Assembly: GCF_019801015.1 (NCBI RefSeq)
Contig: NZ_JAHVJZ010000005.1
Span: 124,001-188,000, forward strand
Source of the DNA: Marinobacter nauticus
GTDB taxonomy: Bacteria > Pseudomonadota > Gammaproteobacteria > Enterobacterales > Shewanellaceae
Direction of reading: 5' to 3'
Length of the DNA stretch: 64,000 bases
Shown: positions 46,027-55,166 of the stretch, one piece after another
Numbering within the stretch: the first letter of the stretch is position 1
How the letters are laid out: the number at the start of each line of letters is the position of its first letter
The notes under the pieces: model-generated
What the model saw: only the letters and a program-made list of their open reading frames with translations
Databases searched by the model: none
What the model was told of the DNA's origin: nothing
Made by a program: the position numbers and the translations under genes

Positions 46027-47114
46027 CGATTCTCCAGCACCGTCAGGCGGTCACGAACATAGGCACGCGCCGCCTGACTCAGGTCGGCGGTTTCCAGGGC
46101 CCGGCGGTAGGCGTCGGTGGCCCCGCTGAGGTCGCGCCCGGAGTCACGGACATAGCCAAGGCCAAACCACCAGGCTCCGCGCGTTGGCTCCGCCTTCAGC
46201 AGAGCCAGGTAATCTTGCTGGGCCAGCGCCAGCCGGCCCAATTGTTGCGCCAGTGCCGCCCGGCGTCCCAGCCACTTGGGATCCGGGGTCAGACGGGCCG
46301 CCCAGTCCAGCCACTGACCGGCCAGTTCGGTATCGCCACTGGCGAGACTCCACTCTGCCGCCAGCAGTGGGTAAGCGGCCTGCTGCGGGAAAGCCCGTGC
46401 GGCTTCCATCAACGGGGCATCGGCTTCACCGCGCTGCGCCAGCAACGCCAGCCAGGCCAGACGGGCATCATGCAGGGTCGGGTCCAGCGCCAGCGCCTGC
46501 ACCAGTAACGCTTCCGGATTGGCGGATTGCTGGGCCTGCTGCCAGAGCTGTTGCGCCTGCTCGGCGGGACTCAGGGCCGAGGCATTGATCGCCAGTTCCG
46601 GCTGGGAGGCCGGCTCTGCCGCCGGCGGCTCGGCCGTTGCCTCTGCCGGTTTCGCAGGCTCTGAACGGTTCAATGGCGGCTGCGCCGGCTCCGGCTCGGC
46701 CTGACGTTCGGGCAGCGCGGCCAGCTTCACTGGCGCTGCCGACGGATCAGCCACCACCGGCTTTGCTTCAGGCTCAGCCAACGCCACCTGCGGCTCCGCT
46801 TCAGGCGCTGCCGCAGATTCGGCCTTTCTGGCCTTTTCAGCAAACTCGGCCGGGGTGTCGACCGGCTCAGCAATCACACTGTCTGCAACCGCTTCCACTT
46901 CGGCGGCGCTGTCATCGCTGGCCACAAGTAAACGGGAGAGAGTCGGCCACCAGGCCCAGCCAATGGCCCCGATCAGCAACCCAATCACCAGAGGCAAACG
47001 CCAACGACGGGCCGCCCTTTGCGGCTCACCGCCCGGTACGGCAACGGATTGGGGCATCGCTCCACGTCCACCGCGCAGTTCCAGAGCTTTGAGGGTGTCG
47101 TTGATCACGCTCAT
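46023..47114 (-). CDS. mshN: MSHA biogenesis protein MshN (TPR)
   Basis: The 363-residue bitopic protein has a cytoplasmic N-terminus starting MSVINDTLKALELRG, one transmembrane helix (about 40-57) and a glutamate-, alanine- and proline-rich linker to about residue 165. A periplasmic TPR-like helical region follows at about 180-360. TPR proteins of this type help organise pilus or secretin assembly. It overlaps mshM and mshE by four bases each. Confidence 0.87.
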   Translation of the reverse strand: MSVINDTLKALELRGGRGAMPQSVAVPGGEPQRAARRWRLPLVIGLLIGAIGWAWWPTLSRLLVASDDSAAEVEAVADSVIAEPVDTPAEFAEKARKAESAAAPEAEPQVALAEPEAKPVVADPSAAPVKLAALPERQAEPEPAQPPLNRSEPAKPAEATAEPPAAEPASQPELAINASALSPAEQAQQLWQQAQQSANPEALLVQALALDPTLHDARLAWLALLAQRGEADAPLMEAARAFPQQAAYPLLAAEWSLASGDTELAGQWLDWAARLTPDPKWLGRRAALAQQLGRLALAQQDYLALLKAEPTRGAWWFGLGYVRDSGRDLSGATDAYRRALETADLSQAARAYVRDRLTVLENR

Positions 47115-48025
47115 GCCATGCCCTCCGGCCAGAATCGCAATGCCAGACCGGTGCCCAGCAGTACCATGGCCATCGCCACCAGCGCCCAGACCCGGTAACG
47201 CTGCCAGGGAGTCTGCCAGGGCTGAGCGGCTTCAGTGTCCTGCACCGCAGCGGCCAGCGTATCGTTGCCCACCCGGAACTCACCCCGGCCAAAGCTCAGC
47301 ATCAGGCTTTTATGGCTCAGCACGTTAAGCAGACGCGGCACACCACCGCTGGCACGCCACAGCCCCTCAACCTGGGCCGCTGTAAAGAGGCTGTCGCCCT
47401 GGTAGCCCGCCTGCTTGAGCCGGTGGTTCAGGTAGGCAGCGCATTCGTTACGATTCAGGCCCCGCAGTGCGTAGGAGAAGGTGATGCGCTGACGCAATTG
47501 GCGCAGTTGCGGTTGAGCCAGACGCTGGTCCAGCTCCGGCTGGCCAAACATCACCATCTGCAGCAGTTTGAAGCGCTCCGTTTCCAGATTGGTAAACAGT
47601 CTCAGCGCTTCCAGCGTTTCATCCGGCAGCGCCTGAGCCTCATCCAGCAGCACCACCACCTGGCGCCCGGCCATGGCCAGCTCCAGCAGTTTATTGCTGA
47701 TGGCGCTGGTCAGTTGCTGCTGATCCCCGTCGGTAGCCAGGCCCAGCTCCTGCGCCACGGCCCGGCGCATCTCGTCCGGGCTGAGGTAAGGATTGGGCAG
47801 GTAGGCCACCTGGTAGCGATCCCCCAGCTCCCGCAGCAGTTTGCGGCACAACAGGGTTTTGCCCATGCCCACTTCGCCGGTCACCTTGATAAACCCCTCG
47901 CCGGCCGCCAATGCGGTATGCAGCACCTGAAGCGCCTCCTGATGGGGCGCCAATCCGCAGTAAAACTGCGTGTTCGGGGTCAAGGTAAAGGGCAGCTCAC
48001 GCAGCCCGAAGTGGTACAGGTACAT
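47111..48025 (-). CDS. mshM: MSHA biogenesis ATPase MshM (ExeA-like)
   Basis: The 304-residue AAA ATPase resembles the cytoplasmic half of ExeA/GspA, which helps secretins insert through peptidoglycan. It starts MYLYHFGLRELPFTLTPNTQ, the ExeA hallmark. It has Walker A TGEVGMGKT (about 48-56), Walker B VVLLDEAQAL and a sensor region, and ends with a single transmembrane helix (about 280-298). The periplasmic peptidoglycan-binding part of ExeA is absent. Confidence 0.9.
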   Translation of the reverse strand: MYLYHFGLRELPFTLTPNTQFYCGLAPHQEALQVLHTALAAGEGFIKVTGEVGMGKTLLCRKLLRELGDRYQVAYLPNPYLSPDEMRRAVAQELGLATDGDQQQLTSAISNKLLELAMAGRQVVVLLDEAQALPDETLEALRLFTNLETERFKLLQMVMFGQPELDQRLAQPQLRQLRQRITFSYALRGLNRNECAAYLNHRLKQAGYQGDSLFTAAQVEGLWRASGGVPRLLNVLSHKSLMLSFGRGEFRVGNDTLAAAVQDTEAAQPWQTPWQRYRVWALVAMAMVLLGTGLALRFWPEGMA

Positions 48026-48028
48026 GGA

Positions 48029-49681
48029 TCAGTTCTGACTCGGATACCAGTTATCAAGCGTCTGTTGCGAGCGCTGCAGCTGTTGCTGCCAGGTGCCCGG
48101 CTCGACGATGGTGGGCCGCAGCAGAATCACCAGCTCGGTCTTCACGTTACGCTGGCTGCGGTTGGTGAACAGCTCACCGAGCAGCGGGATCTGACCCAAC
48201 ACGGGGACCTTGGATTCCACCTGCTCGTTGATGGTTTTCATCAGGCCACCGATCACCACCACATCACCGGTGTGGGCGCGGATCATGGTGTCCGACTCGC
48301 GGATCTGGCTCTGCGCCAGCGGCAGCTCCAGGGTGGTATCGAGCGCCGTGATCACCTTGACCTGCTCGGAGATGTCGGTCACCGAGGGATGAACGTGCAG
48401 CAGCACTTCACCACGCTGGCCAATCTGTGGCGTCACATCCAGCGCAATGCCGGAGAAGAATGGGGTCAGCTCCACGTCCGGCGTGGTGATCGGCGTGTCC
48501 GACGCCACGGTGGTGGCGCTGATGTCGGTCACGAAGTACTCGTCCGTGCCCACTTTGATTACCGCTTTCTGGTTGTTGATGGCCGTCACCCGAGGGCTCG
48601 AAAGGGTGTCCACGTCGCCCTGAGTGTCGAGCAGGGTCACCACGGCGTTGAAGTCGGTGCCACTGAAACTGATGCCGGTGATGCCGCCCACCACATCGGT
48701 GATGCTGTTGCCGAACTGGCCGCCGGTGGTGCCAAAGCTGATGTCGGTGCTGCCGATGCTGCCGGTCACTTCGCTCCAGTTGATCCCCTGCTGGTAGCCA
48801 TCGCTCAGCTGCACTTCCAGGATCCGCGCTTCCAGCACCACCTGGCGCTCAAGGTTCTGCTGGGCCTGTCCCAGGAAATGCTCGACCTCGCGCAGTTCAT
48901 TCGGGAAGGCGCGTACGGACACCAGGCCAGCTTGGGGCAGGGTCAGCACCTGACGACCCTCACCGCCACCCACCATCTTCTCCAGGGTTTTCTCGAGCTG
49001 GGCCCAGAAGTTGGTTTCGGTGCGAGTCTCGATAAAGGTGCCGTTGACAGAATTGCTCTGGCGATTGCTGCTGCCGCTGTTGCTATTGCGGTTATTGCTG
49101 CTGTTGCTGTTGCGGTCATTTCGGTTGTTGCTGTTGTCATTGTCATCAGACAGACGGCCAGCGTTCACCGACGTCAGGCTCAGGCCATTACGCTGCATCA
49201 GCAAGTAGTTAACCGGAAAGGTCTGGCTGCGCATGCCAGCAGGGTAGATCTGCAGCACCCGGCCCTGACGGCGGATGTCGTAGCCGTACAGGTCCTGCAC
49301 GGTGTCCAGCACCTCATCCAGGGTAACCCGCCGAAGGTTGAGGGAGATCTTACCGCTGACGTCCGGGTGGATCGCCACGCTGTACTGGCTGTCCTCAACC
49401 AGACTGGCAAAAAACAGTTGCGCATCCACGCCGCGGGCCGCCACATCAATACGCGGCGCCTGAGGCTGGCTCATCGGTGCGGGGCGGCCACCCTCAAGCT
49501 CCTGCTGCAACAGCGGGGAAAGGGCTGGTGGGGGCGCCACGGGTTTCGAGGCTTCGCTGGCCTCGGCCAATGCCGACTTGGATTCGGCCGGGTCCGGCCG
49601 CTGCTCCGGCAGGTTCTGGCAACCGGCCAGCGCACCTGCGCACAACATCAGTGCCATGGCCCTGTGCAATGTCAGTCCCAT
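48029..49681 (-). CDS. mshL: MSHA outer-membrane secretin MshL
   Basis: MshL forms the outer-membrane pore through which the pilus emerges. The 550 residues have a lipoprotein signal with lipobox LAGC (cysteine 21), N-domains (about 80-150, 230-290) and the C-terminal secretin domain with VPVLGQIPLLGELF near 505-520. Between the N-domains lies an asparagine- and serine-rich stretch of about 35 residues, probably a flexible linker. AGGAGA precedes the ATG, which lies inside the mshK end. Confidence 0.93.
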   Translation of the reverse strand: MGLTLHRAMALMLCAGALAGCQNLPEQRPDPAESKSALAEASEASKPVAPPPALSPLLQQELEGGRPAPMSQPQAPRIDVAARGVDAQLFFASLVEDSQYSVAIHPDVSGKISLNLRRVTLDEVLDTVQDLYGYDIRRQGRVLQIYPAGMRSQTFPVNYLLMQRNGLSLTSVNAGRLSDDNDNSNNRNDRNSNSSNNRNSNSGSSNRQSNSVNGTFIETRTETNFWAQLEKTLEKMVGGGEGRQVLTLPQAGLVSVRAFPNELREVEHFLGQAQQNLERQVVLEARILEVQLSDGYQQGINWSEVTGSIGSTDISFGTTGGQFGNSITDVVGGITGISFSGTDFNAVVTLLDTQGDVDTLSSPRVTAINNQKAVIKVGTDEYFVTDISATTVASDTPITTPDVELTPFFSGIALDVTPQIGQRGEVLLHVHPSVTDISEQVKVITALDTTLELPLAQSQIRESDTMIRAHTGDVVVIGGLMKTINEQVESKVPVLGQIPLLGELFTNRSQRNVKTELVILLRPTIVEPGTWQQQLQRSQQTLDNWYPSQN

Positions 49682-49983
49682 CGGGTCTCCTGAGTCCTTT
49701 CACTGAATTTGGGGAACAGGCTGAGAAACTCGCCATTGCTGAGTTTCACGCCGTCTCGACGAATTTCGGTAATGCGATTGCCACCCAGGCGGTCACCCTC
49801 GCGATAAATTTCACCGCCAATCACAGCCTGGCGGTTGCTGCCGTCGCCCAGAATGCTCTGCAGCTCGCCCGCCGGGCGTGACTGAGCCGCCGGTGCACTG
49901 AGCCAGCTTGGGGGACGGGTCGGGTCCTGAGCCGCCTTAGCGGGAAGGACCAGCAGTAACAGTGCCGGTATGAGTGCCCACAC
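49672..49983 (-). CDS. mshK: MSHA biogenesis protein MshK
   Basis: The 103-residue periplasmic protein has a signal peptide (ALIPALLLLVLPAKAAQ) and a small domain beginning DPTRPPSWL, resembling PilP/GspC-type proteins that contact the secretin. The start is GTG behind GAGGAG with an 8-nt gap. It lies 47 bases inside the end of mshJ, while the stop overlaps mshL. Confidence 0.85.
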   Translation of the reverse strand: MWALIPALLLLVLPAKAAQDPTRPPSWLSAPAAQSRPAGELQSILGDGSNRQAVIGGEIYREGDRLGGNRITEIRRDGVKLSNGEFLSLFPKFSERTQETRWD

Positions 49984-50605
49984 GGATCGGCTCCTCCTCT
50001 GTGCCCAGGGTGTCCAGTTGCAGTTGCAGCCGCGCCTTGGGGTATTGGGTCACCTGGTAGTCCAGGAAACGCCAGTAAAATCGTTGCTCCAGTTGCTCCA
50101 TCCGCTCCAGCGCGTCTTTGAGCTTGAAGTAGCTGCCTTCCAGTTCAAGACGGACGCCATGACGGTACAGGCCCCCCTCTTCCACCAGCGCCACCGGCGG
50201 CTGAATGCGCATCTCGATAAGAGTGACCCCTTCAGTGCGCGCCAACAGCTGAGCCAGCACCGCCGCCATCTGTTCCGGCATCACCAGGTCGACCAGCTCT
50301 TCGTTCAGGTCATTCTGGTGCTGTTCCAGCTTGCGGGTCAGCGTCGACAGCTCCGCTTCCAGCGCATCGTTGGGGTTGACGGTCAGCTGCGTCCGCAGTG
50401 CGTCGATCTGTTGGCTCATGTCACGGGACTGGCTCATCACCGTGCCGAGCTGTTTGGCTTTGCCGCCATTGGCCTTGAGCATCGGCTCCAGCGCCAGAGT
50501 CCAGATCAACAACATCAAGCCGACCAGCGCCGTCAGCGCGATCAGGCCACGCTCCCGCTGCGACAGCAGGGCAAACCGTTCAGAGGCTTGTCGTAACGCT
50601 TTCAT
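49937..50605 (-). CDS. mshJ: MSHA biogenesis protein MshJ (PilO-like)
   Basis: The 222-residue bitopic protein has a basic N-terminus, a transmembrane helix (about 22-42), a coiled coil (about 45-115) and a small ferredoxin-like domain, the architecture of PilO/GspM. It probably forms the inner-membrane alignment complex with MshI and the MshI2-like protein. The ATG at 50605 shares a base with the preceding stop and has GAGGAGG upstream. Confidence 0.87.
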   Translation of the reverse strand: MKALRQASERFALLSQRERGLIALTALVGLMLLIWTLALEPMLKANGGKAKQLGTVMSQSRDMSQQIDALRTQLTVNPNDALEAELSTLTRKLEQHQNDLNEELVDLVMPEQMAAVLAQLLARTEGVTLIEMRIQPPVALVEEGGLYRHGVRLELEGSYFKLKDALERMEQLEQRFYWRFLDYQVTQYPKARLQLQLDTLGTEEEPIRVGTHTGTVTAGPSR

Positions 50606-51204
50606 CACTTCGCCTCCTCCTGAACCAAACCATGGCCAGCGGTAAAGCGCACCGGCTTACCCGCCTCACCCTGAATGCTGAGCTGACTTACTGCCCGGCC
50701 CTGAAGAGAGGGCTGTTGGCCTAACTTGTCGAGCCAGGCGGGGACAGCCGCAGCCCGTCGGGCCTGACCGCTGAGCAAGACCTGGTCCCGGGCGAGCTGG
50801 AAACGCTCAAGCCAGACTTGGTTGTCCGCGCTGGTGGCCAGGTCCGCCATCAGGCTTGAAAAGCCCGGCTCGGTCAGCAGTTCATCGCGGTCCAGCACAT
50901 CGGCCAGACGGCGGAAACCCTCCAGTCGCTGACGAGCCTGCTCAACCTGGGCCACCAGATCCGGCCGGGGCTGATGAGCACGGAGCAACGCCGTCACCTG
51001 CGACAACTCCGCACTGACCCGGTTCTGTTCCGCCTGCGCTTCGGCCAGTTGCTGATCCAGCGTGGACGCCTGATAACGCAACAACATGGCAGTCAGCACC
51101 GACAGCACCACAACCGCGGCGCATGCCAGCAGCAGACGAGGCAGGGTCAGGCGGTCGCGTTTGGGCAGCAGTGACGGGGAATAAAGATTAACTCGACGCT
51201 TCAT
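50605..51204 (-). CDS. mshI2: PilN-like MSHA protein (MshI2)
   Basis: The 199-residue bitopic protein begins KRRVNLYSPSLLPKR, the conserved N-terminal motif by which PilN binds PilM. It has a transmembrane helix at about 25-45, then a coiled coil and a periplasmic domain. The ATG lies 17 bases inside mshI and has GGAGCG upstream. The symbol follows usage in Shewanella-type loci and is less certain than the PilN-like role. Confidence 0.82.
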   Translation of the reverse strand: MKRRVNLYSPSLLPKRDRLTLPRLLLACAAVVVLSVLTAMLLRYQASTLDQQLAEAQAEQNRVSAELSQVTALLRAHQPRPDLVAQVEQARQRLEGFRRLADVLDRDELLTEPGFSSLMADLATSADNQVWLERFQLARDQVLLSGQARRAAAVPAWLDKLGQQPSLQGRAVSQLSIQGEAGKPVRFTAGHGLVQEEAK

Positions 51205-52045
51205 CTGCACGCTCCAGAGCCGCCCCATGGGCCAGCCAGTGATCGACCGGATGTTCGTCGGTGGTCATCGCAAAGATGGGCACCTCCAGCTGGGACTCCA
51301 GCAGGCGATGCAGGATCTGCTGCTGAGGCAGCGGCAGCACCAGAGTAATGCCGGCAATCGCAGGCTGGTGCAACTGGCGGTCGAGATAGTCGATGGAGCG
51401 CTGCAGCTCCAGGATCAGGGCATCCACCAGCCCCTGCTCCAATTCCGATTCGGACAGCAGGTCCAGTTGGTTAAAACCGCGGATATGACGACTCAGCAAC
51501 AGCTGGCCTTCGGTGCCGATCAGCAACTTCAGTGGTTGATTCGGACGATGCCAGAGCAGCATCTGGGGGCGGGCATGAACCGGCAGCAGGTTGACCAGTG
51601 CCAGCTCTTCAATAGTGATAAGGCCAGCATTAAACCCGGCATCATCCTGGGCCTTCGCAAGGCGGGCCAGGTGCTGTTTGTCAGCCACCACCACCTGCAA
51701 CTTGTCACTGCCGGAGGGCTGTACCGCCAGTTGAAAATAGTCGAGGTGAATACGCTCAATCGGAAGGTTTACCAGGTCTTTGACCGCAAAGGGCAGCGCA
51801 GCCGCAAGCTCGCTCTCTTCCACCTTTGGGCGGTCAACGGCGTGGATTTGGTAGAGCGGGTCCGTCAGAACCCACTGCAAACGGGCCGGTCCAGCCTTCT
51901 TTGCCAGCTCAGCCCATTCGGAGCGTCTCCAGCCGTCCATTTGCACCAGTTCACCCTTACGGGTAAGCAAACAGATGCCGTCGTCGCGAACCGCCCCACC
52001 CAGCAGCGAAGCGGAGGCAGACTTCCTTGTTAACCAACTGAGCAC
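51188..52045 (-). CDS. mshI: MSHA biogenesis protein MshI (PilM-like)
   Basis: The 285-residue cytoplasmic protein resembles actin-fold PilM/GspL proteins that link the assembly ATPase to the inner-membrane complex. It contains LTDPLYQIHAVDRPKVEESEL and ALILELQRSIDYLD segments. The GTG at 52045 (then LSWLTRKS) is chosen because AGGGGG lies before it and it matches MshI N-termini. A TTG at 52099 with GAGGA nearby would add 18 residues. It is the first gene of the msh operon. Confidence 0.85.
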   Translation of the reverse strand: MLSWLTRKSASASLLGGAVRDDGICLLTRKGELVQMDGWRRSEWAELAKKAGPARLQWVLTDPLYQIHAVDRPKVEESELAAALPFAVKDLVNLPIERIHLDYFQLAVQPSGSDKLQVVVADKQHLARLAKAQDDAGFNAGLITIEELALVNLLPVHARPQMLLWHRPNQPLKLLIGTEGQLLLSRHIRGFNQLDLLSESELEQGLVDALILELQRSIDYLDRQLHQPAIAGITLVLPLPQQQILHRLLESQLEVPIFAMTTDEHPVDHWLAHGAALERADEASS

Positions 52046-52141
52046 ACGGCCCCCTAACGATCGACTCTGATGTGAAACTCCCGCTTTGGAATACCACAAG
52101 AGTCCTCAACGGCATAAAACAATTTTCTTATCAATACAGCT

Positions 52142-52208
52142 GGTTACTATATTCTGTAACCTTTTTGCCTTTGGCAAGAGAACATTATGCCGTCAAACAA
52201 TTGACGGC
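52142..52208. promoter_or_regulatory. Three inverted repeats in the control region ahead of the msh operon
   Basis: Between csrD and mshI are GGTTAC...GTAACC (52142-52161), TTGCC-TTT-GGCAA (52165-52177) and GCCGTCAA-ACAA-TTGACGGC (52189-52208). On the minus strand TATAGT within the first repeat and CATAAT next to the third are possible -10 elements, but neither has a clear -35 partner. Regulators binding here could set MSHA expression. The repeats are seen; the function is inference. The region is clearly AT-richer than its neighbours and holds no gene. Confidence 0.45.
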
Positions 52209-52251
52209 GCTATCGAGTTGACGCCAATTATTTCTATGGCGAGTATGAGGA

Positions 52252-54150
52252 TTACTCATCAAGCACGGCAGCGGCACCAAAAAGGCTACCTTGCCCCCCG
52301 TTGACACCTAAATTTTTGAGCGCAACCCACTCCGCTTCGTCCTCAATTCCCTCGGCCAACACTTTCACTTTGGAGTGACTGGCCGCCTGAATAAGGCTGG
52401 TGATAAACAGCTGATTTTCTGGCCTTAATGGCAATTGCCGCACCAGGCTGGGATGCAGCTTGATCCAATCAATGGCGAAGCGGTCAATGTAGTCTGTCCG
52501 CTCTACGGTGTGGCCGACCCCGTCAACACACAGTTGCACCCCCACCCGCTTCAGTTCCCGCAGTGTCGGGGCCAACTGGTCAGCATGCTGCACCAACTCG
52601 CGTTCATTCAGCTCGATGATCAGCTGTGCCCGACGAGCCTGATAGTTGGCCAGCAACATCGAGACTGACTTACCAAAACGGGGGTGCAGCAGCGACTCGG
52701 CGGCGATGTTGACGCTGAAAGGCAACGGATTATCACTGTTGCGCATCTGCTGCAGCCCCAGCTCCATCAGCACCCGCTCAATCCGGGGCGTCAAACCGCA
52801 TCGGCGCGCCATCGGGCGATACAGTGCTGCCCGCACCAGTTGGCCTTTGTTGTCCCGCATCCGGCTGAACAGCTCGTAGCCCAACAGCTCACCATCGCGT
52901 CCCTTTACCGGCTGGTAGAACGTCGCCAGCGCCCGTCGGCTGAGGGCATTTTCGATCAGGCTGCGCCACCGCACCGTGCCCTGCGCCAACTCCCGGTCCA
53001 CCGCGCCCTTGTCGTACATAAACCAGTTACTGTGGCCCTGGAGTTGCGCGGCACGCAGCGCCATCTCCGCCTCTTCCTGCACCTGGTCCGGACGATCGCC
53101 CTGGTTGTAATACGCCAGCCCCAGATGGACCAACTGCTCTTCGTCCGCCTCTTTGGGCAGGTCCAGGCGGGTGGTGATGCGTTGCAAACGCGCCGCCAAT
53201 GCCTCCGCTTCCTTCAGCGGCAACATCGGGATCAGCAGCGCCAGCTCGAGCCAGTGGCGGCGGGCAAACACCGCATCATGGTGTTCGGCCAAGAGCGGTT
53301 CGCACAGGTCGACAAACTGTCGAAGTACGGTGACACGACTGTGGATGTTTAACCCTTCCAGTCCGCTGAACTGGATCAGACACACCACGCCCTGCCCCTC
53401 CATCAGGTCGCCGTGAGTTTGAGCCTGAAGCCGACTCTGGAAGAACATGGCATTGCCCAGTCCCAGCTCACTATCCAGGAAGGTGTTGGCGCGAATGCGG
53501 CGGTCCAGTTCCAGCTTGGCCTCCCGCTCACGGCGCCAAAGCCGGTGCAACTTGATCATCGCCCGGCCGACCGAGAGCGGTCGCTCCCCTTTAAGGGGTT
53601 CAGCCGCGGCATCCAGATCGCCTCGATTAATCTTCCGCGCCCGAAACGCCAGGATCTCCACCCCGGCCATCTCTTTGTTGAGCCAGAACATGCCCGCCCC
53701 AACCACCACCAGGGCAGCGATAATCCCCAGTGAAATCAGCACCCACTCCTCAAAGCCAAACCCCAGCAGCAGCATCGGCCGCGCCAGGGTGATCTTCATG
53801 ATATTGCCGCTTCGCAGGGTGCGCTGGTAGGTCACCGACGGGCGTCGGTCGGGCTTTCCTTCCGCCTGCCACTGGTAGACCGGCTCGCCACCGCGCAGCA
53901 GGACAAAATCCCTCGCCCGGTAGCTTTTCAGCATATCGGGCAGCCAGACCACCACCTGCTCGAGCGGGACCCCGCGTTCGTACTGGATATCCACCACTCG
54001 GGCCAGGGCGCTGACGGCCTGGTCCTGGTTGCGGTTGGCATGGGAAAAGCTGGCGGTCCACGCACTGAGCAGCAAAGCCAGCGTGACCATAGTGAGAGAG
54101 GCGATCCAGAAACTGATCAGCCTTTGGGTTTGTTCGTGTCGTTTCTTCAT
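52252..54150 (-). CDS. csrD: RNase E specificity factor CsrD (MshH-like)
   Basis: CsrD targets CsrB/C-type small RNAs to RNase E and so raises free CsrA; its Vibrio homologue is called MshH. The 632 residues have two transmembrane helices (about 12-32 and 136-155) around a small periplasmic domain, then a HAMP-like linker. A degenerate GGDEF domain follows (about 225-375) with ARRHW at the signature site, then a degenerate EAL domain (about 395-632) with ELFSR in place of EALLR. Neither c-di-GMP synthesis nor hydrolysis is expected. It stands upstream of mshI, as in Shewanella and Vibrio. Confidence 0.92.
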   Translation of the reverse strand: MKKRHEQTQRLISFWIASLTMVTLALLLSAWTASFSHANRNQDQAVSALARVVDIQYERGVPLEQVVVWLPDMLKSYRARDFVLLRGGEPVYQWQAEGKPDRRPSVTYQRTLRSGNIMKITLARPMLLLGFGFEEWVLISLGIIAALVVVGAGMFWLNKEMAGVEILAFRARKINRGDLDAAAEPLKGERPLSVGRAMIKLHRLWRREREAKLELDRRIRANTFLDSELGLGNAMFFQSRLQAQTHGDLMEGQGVVCLIQFSGLEGLNIHSRVTVLRQFVDLCEPLLAEHHDAVFARRHWLELALLIPMLPLKEAEALAARLQRITTRLDLPKEADEEQLVHLGLAYYNQGDRPDQVQEEAEMALRAAQLQGHSNWFMYDKGAVDRELAQGTVRWRSLIENALSRRALATFYQPVKGRDGELLGYELFSRMRDNKGQLVRAALYRPMARRCGLTPRIERVLMELGLQQMRNSDNPLPFSVNIAAESLLHPRFGKSVSMLLANYQARRAQLIIELNERELVQHADQLAPTLRELKRVGVQLCVDGVGHTVERTDYIDRFAIDWIKLHPSLVRQLPLRPENQLFITSLIQAASHSKVKVLAEGIEDEAEWVALKNLGVNGGQGSLFGAAAVLDE

Positions 54151-54346
54151 CCGTGACTCTGTCGGGCAATCGGGACCGGCGGCATCGCCAGCAACCGATA
54201 TTCAGGGCATTCATGCCTCCTCAGAGTTGGCCGTTTCGGCACCAGCGCCTCTGAGCTAACCGGTATCATCTCACCTTATGGCTGCGGACAAAACCGCGCA
54301 GGTGTATCCATCTCGGCGGTGGGGAAGTTCACTGCCTGCAGAGACA

Positions 54347-54375
54347 AAAAAACCCCGGTTAAACCGGGGTTTTTT
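54347..54375. terminator. Terminator after ssb
   Basis: ACCCCGGT/ACCGGGGT hairpin with loop TAA, flanked by an A run and a T run, lies 26 nt after the ssb stop. The remaining bases between 54151 and 54346 should contain the csrD promoter, but I see no convincing match. Confidence 0.9.
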
Positions 54376-54400
54376 CAGAAAGTGATTGCCTGATACTGGC

Positions 54401-55072
54401 TCAGAACGGGATATCGTCGTCCCAGCCTTCATCCAGATCCGGAGTGAAGTTCTGGTTGGCGTTCTGGTTCTGAGCCGGGGCCGGAGCAGACTGCTGAGCC
54501 GGACGAGACTGGCCACCGCTGAAGTTGCTGCCGCTCTTCTGGCCGCCGCCTTGTTGACCGCCACCGTAGTTGCCACCGCTCTGCTGACCGCCACCGTAGT
54601 TGCCGCCGCTCTGCTGGCCGCCACCGTAGTTGCCGCCGCTCTGCTGGCCGCCACCGTAGTTACCGCCGCTCTGCTGGCCGCCACCGAAGTTACCGCCGCT
54701 CTGCTGGCCGCCACCGAAGTTGCCGCCGCCCTGGCCACCACGGGAGTCCAGCATCTGCATCTGGTCTGCCACGATCTCAGTGGTGTAGCGGTCCTGGCCG
54801 TTCTGATCCTGCCACTTACGGGTTTGCAGTTTGCCTTCGATGTAAACCTTGGCGCCCTTCTTCAGGTACTCACCGGCGATTTCGCCCAGACGGCGGAACA
54901 ACACCACCCGGTGCCACTCGGTACGCTCCTGGCGCTGGCCCTGCTGGTCTTTCCAGCTCTCAGAGGTTGCTACGGTGATGTTCGCCACCGCGTTACCATT
55001 GGGCATATAACGCACTTCGGGATCTTGCCCGAGATTACCTACCAAAATGACTTTGTTGATGCCACCGGCCAT
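54401..55072 (-). CDS. ssb: Single-stranded DNA-binding protein SSB
   Basis: SSB protects single-stranded DNA in replication and repair. The 223 residues comprise an OB-fold (about 1-112; [40 protein letters not shown]) and a long disordered linker of six near-identical ten-residue units rich in glycine and glutamine. The acidic partner-binding tip DDDIPF ends the protein. The ATG at 55072 has GGAGAG ahead; an upstream in-frame codon is not needed. The length exceeds E. coli SSB (178) because of the repeats. Confidence 0.96.
   Translation of the reverse strand: MAGGINKVILVGNLGQDPEVRYMPNGNAVANITVATSESWKDQQGQRQERTEWHRVVLFRRLGEIAGEYLKKGAKVYIEGKLQTRKWQDQNGQDRYTTEIVADQMQMLDSRGGQGGGNFGGGQQSGGNFGGGQQSGGNYGGGQQSGGNYGGGQQSGGNYGGGQQSGGNYGGGQQGGGQKSGSNFSGGQSRPAQQSAPAPAQNQNANQNFTPDLDEGWDDDIPF
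54541..54720 (-). repeat. Six 30-nt tandem repeats inside ssb
   Basis: Six consecutive units of exactly 30 bases encode a decapeptide of the type [10 protein letters not shown] or [10 protein letters not shown]. The inner units differ by only one to three bases, and the two at the 54661-54720 end share the F variant. Such perfect register implies recent unit duplication and likely copy-number variation between strains. Confidence 0.9.
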
Positions 55073-55166
55073 CGTTCTCTCCAAACCTTAATTTGATCGG
55101 CACAGACTACCACATGGATGAGCCGAGATTAACCAGTCTGCTGCATTCGGGTGAGCGAAAAATCAC

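Noticed and set aside
54541..54720. Thirty-base repeats resembling a CRISPR array
   Set aside because: The units are directly contiguous with no spacers and lie in frame within ssb, encoding its glycine/glutamine linker.
54271..54741. Minus-strand alanine/serine repeat frame overlapping ssb
   Set aside because: It is the out-of-frame reading of the ssb tandem repeats and passes through the ssb terminator.
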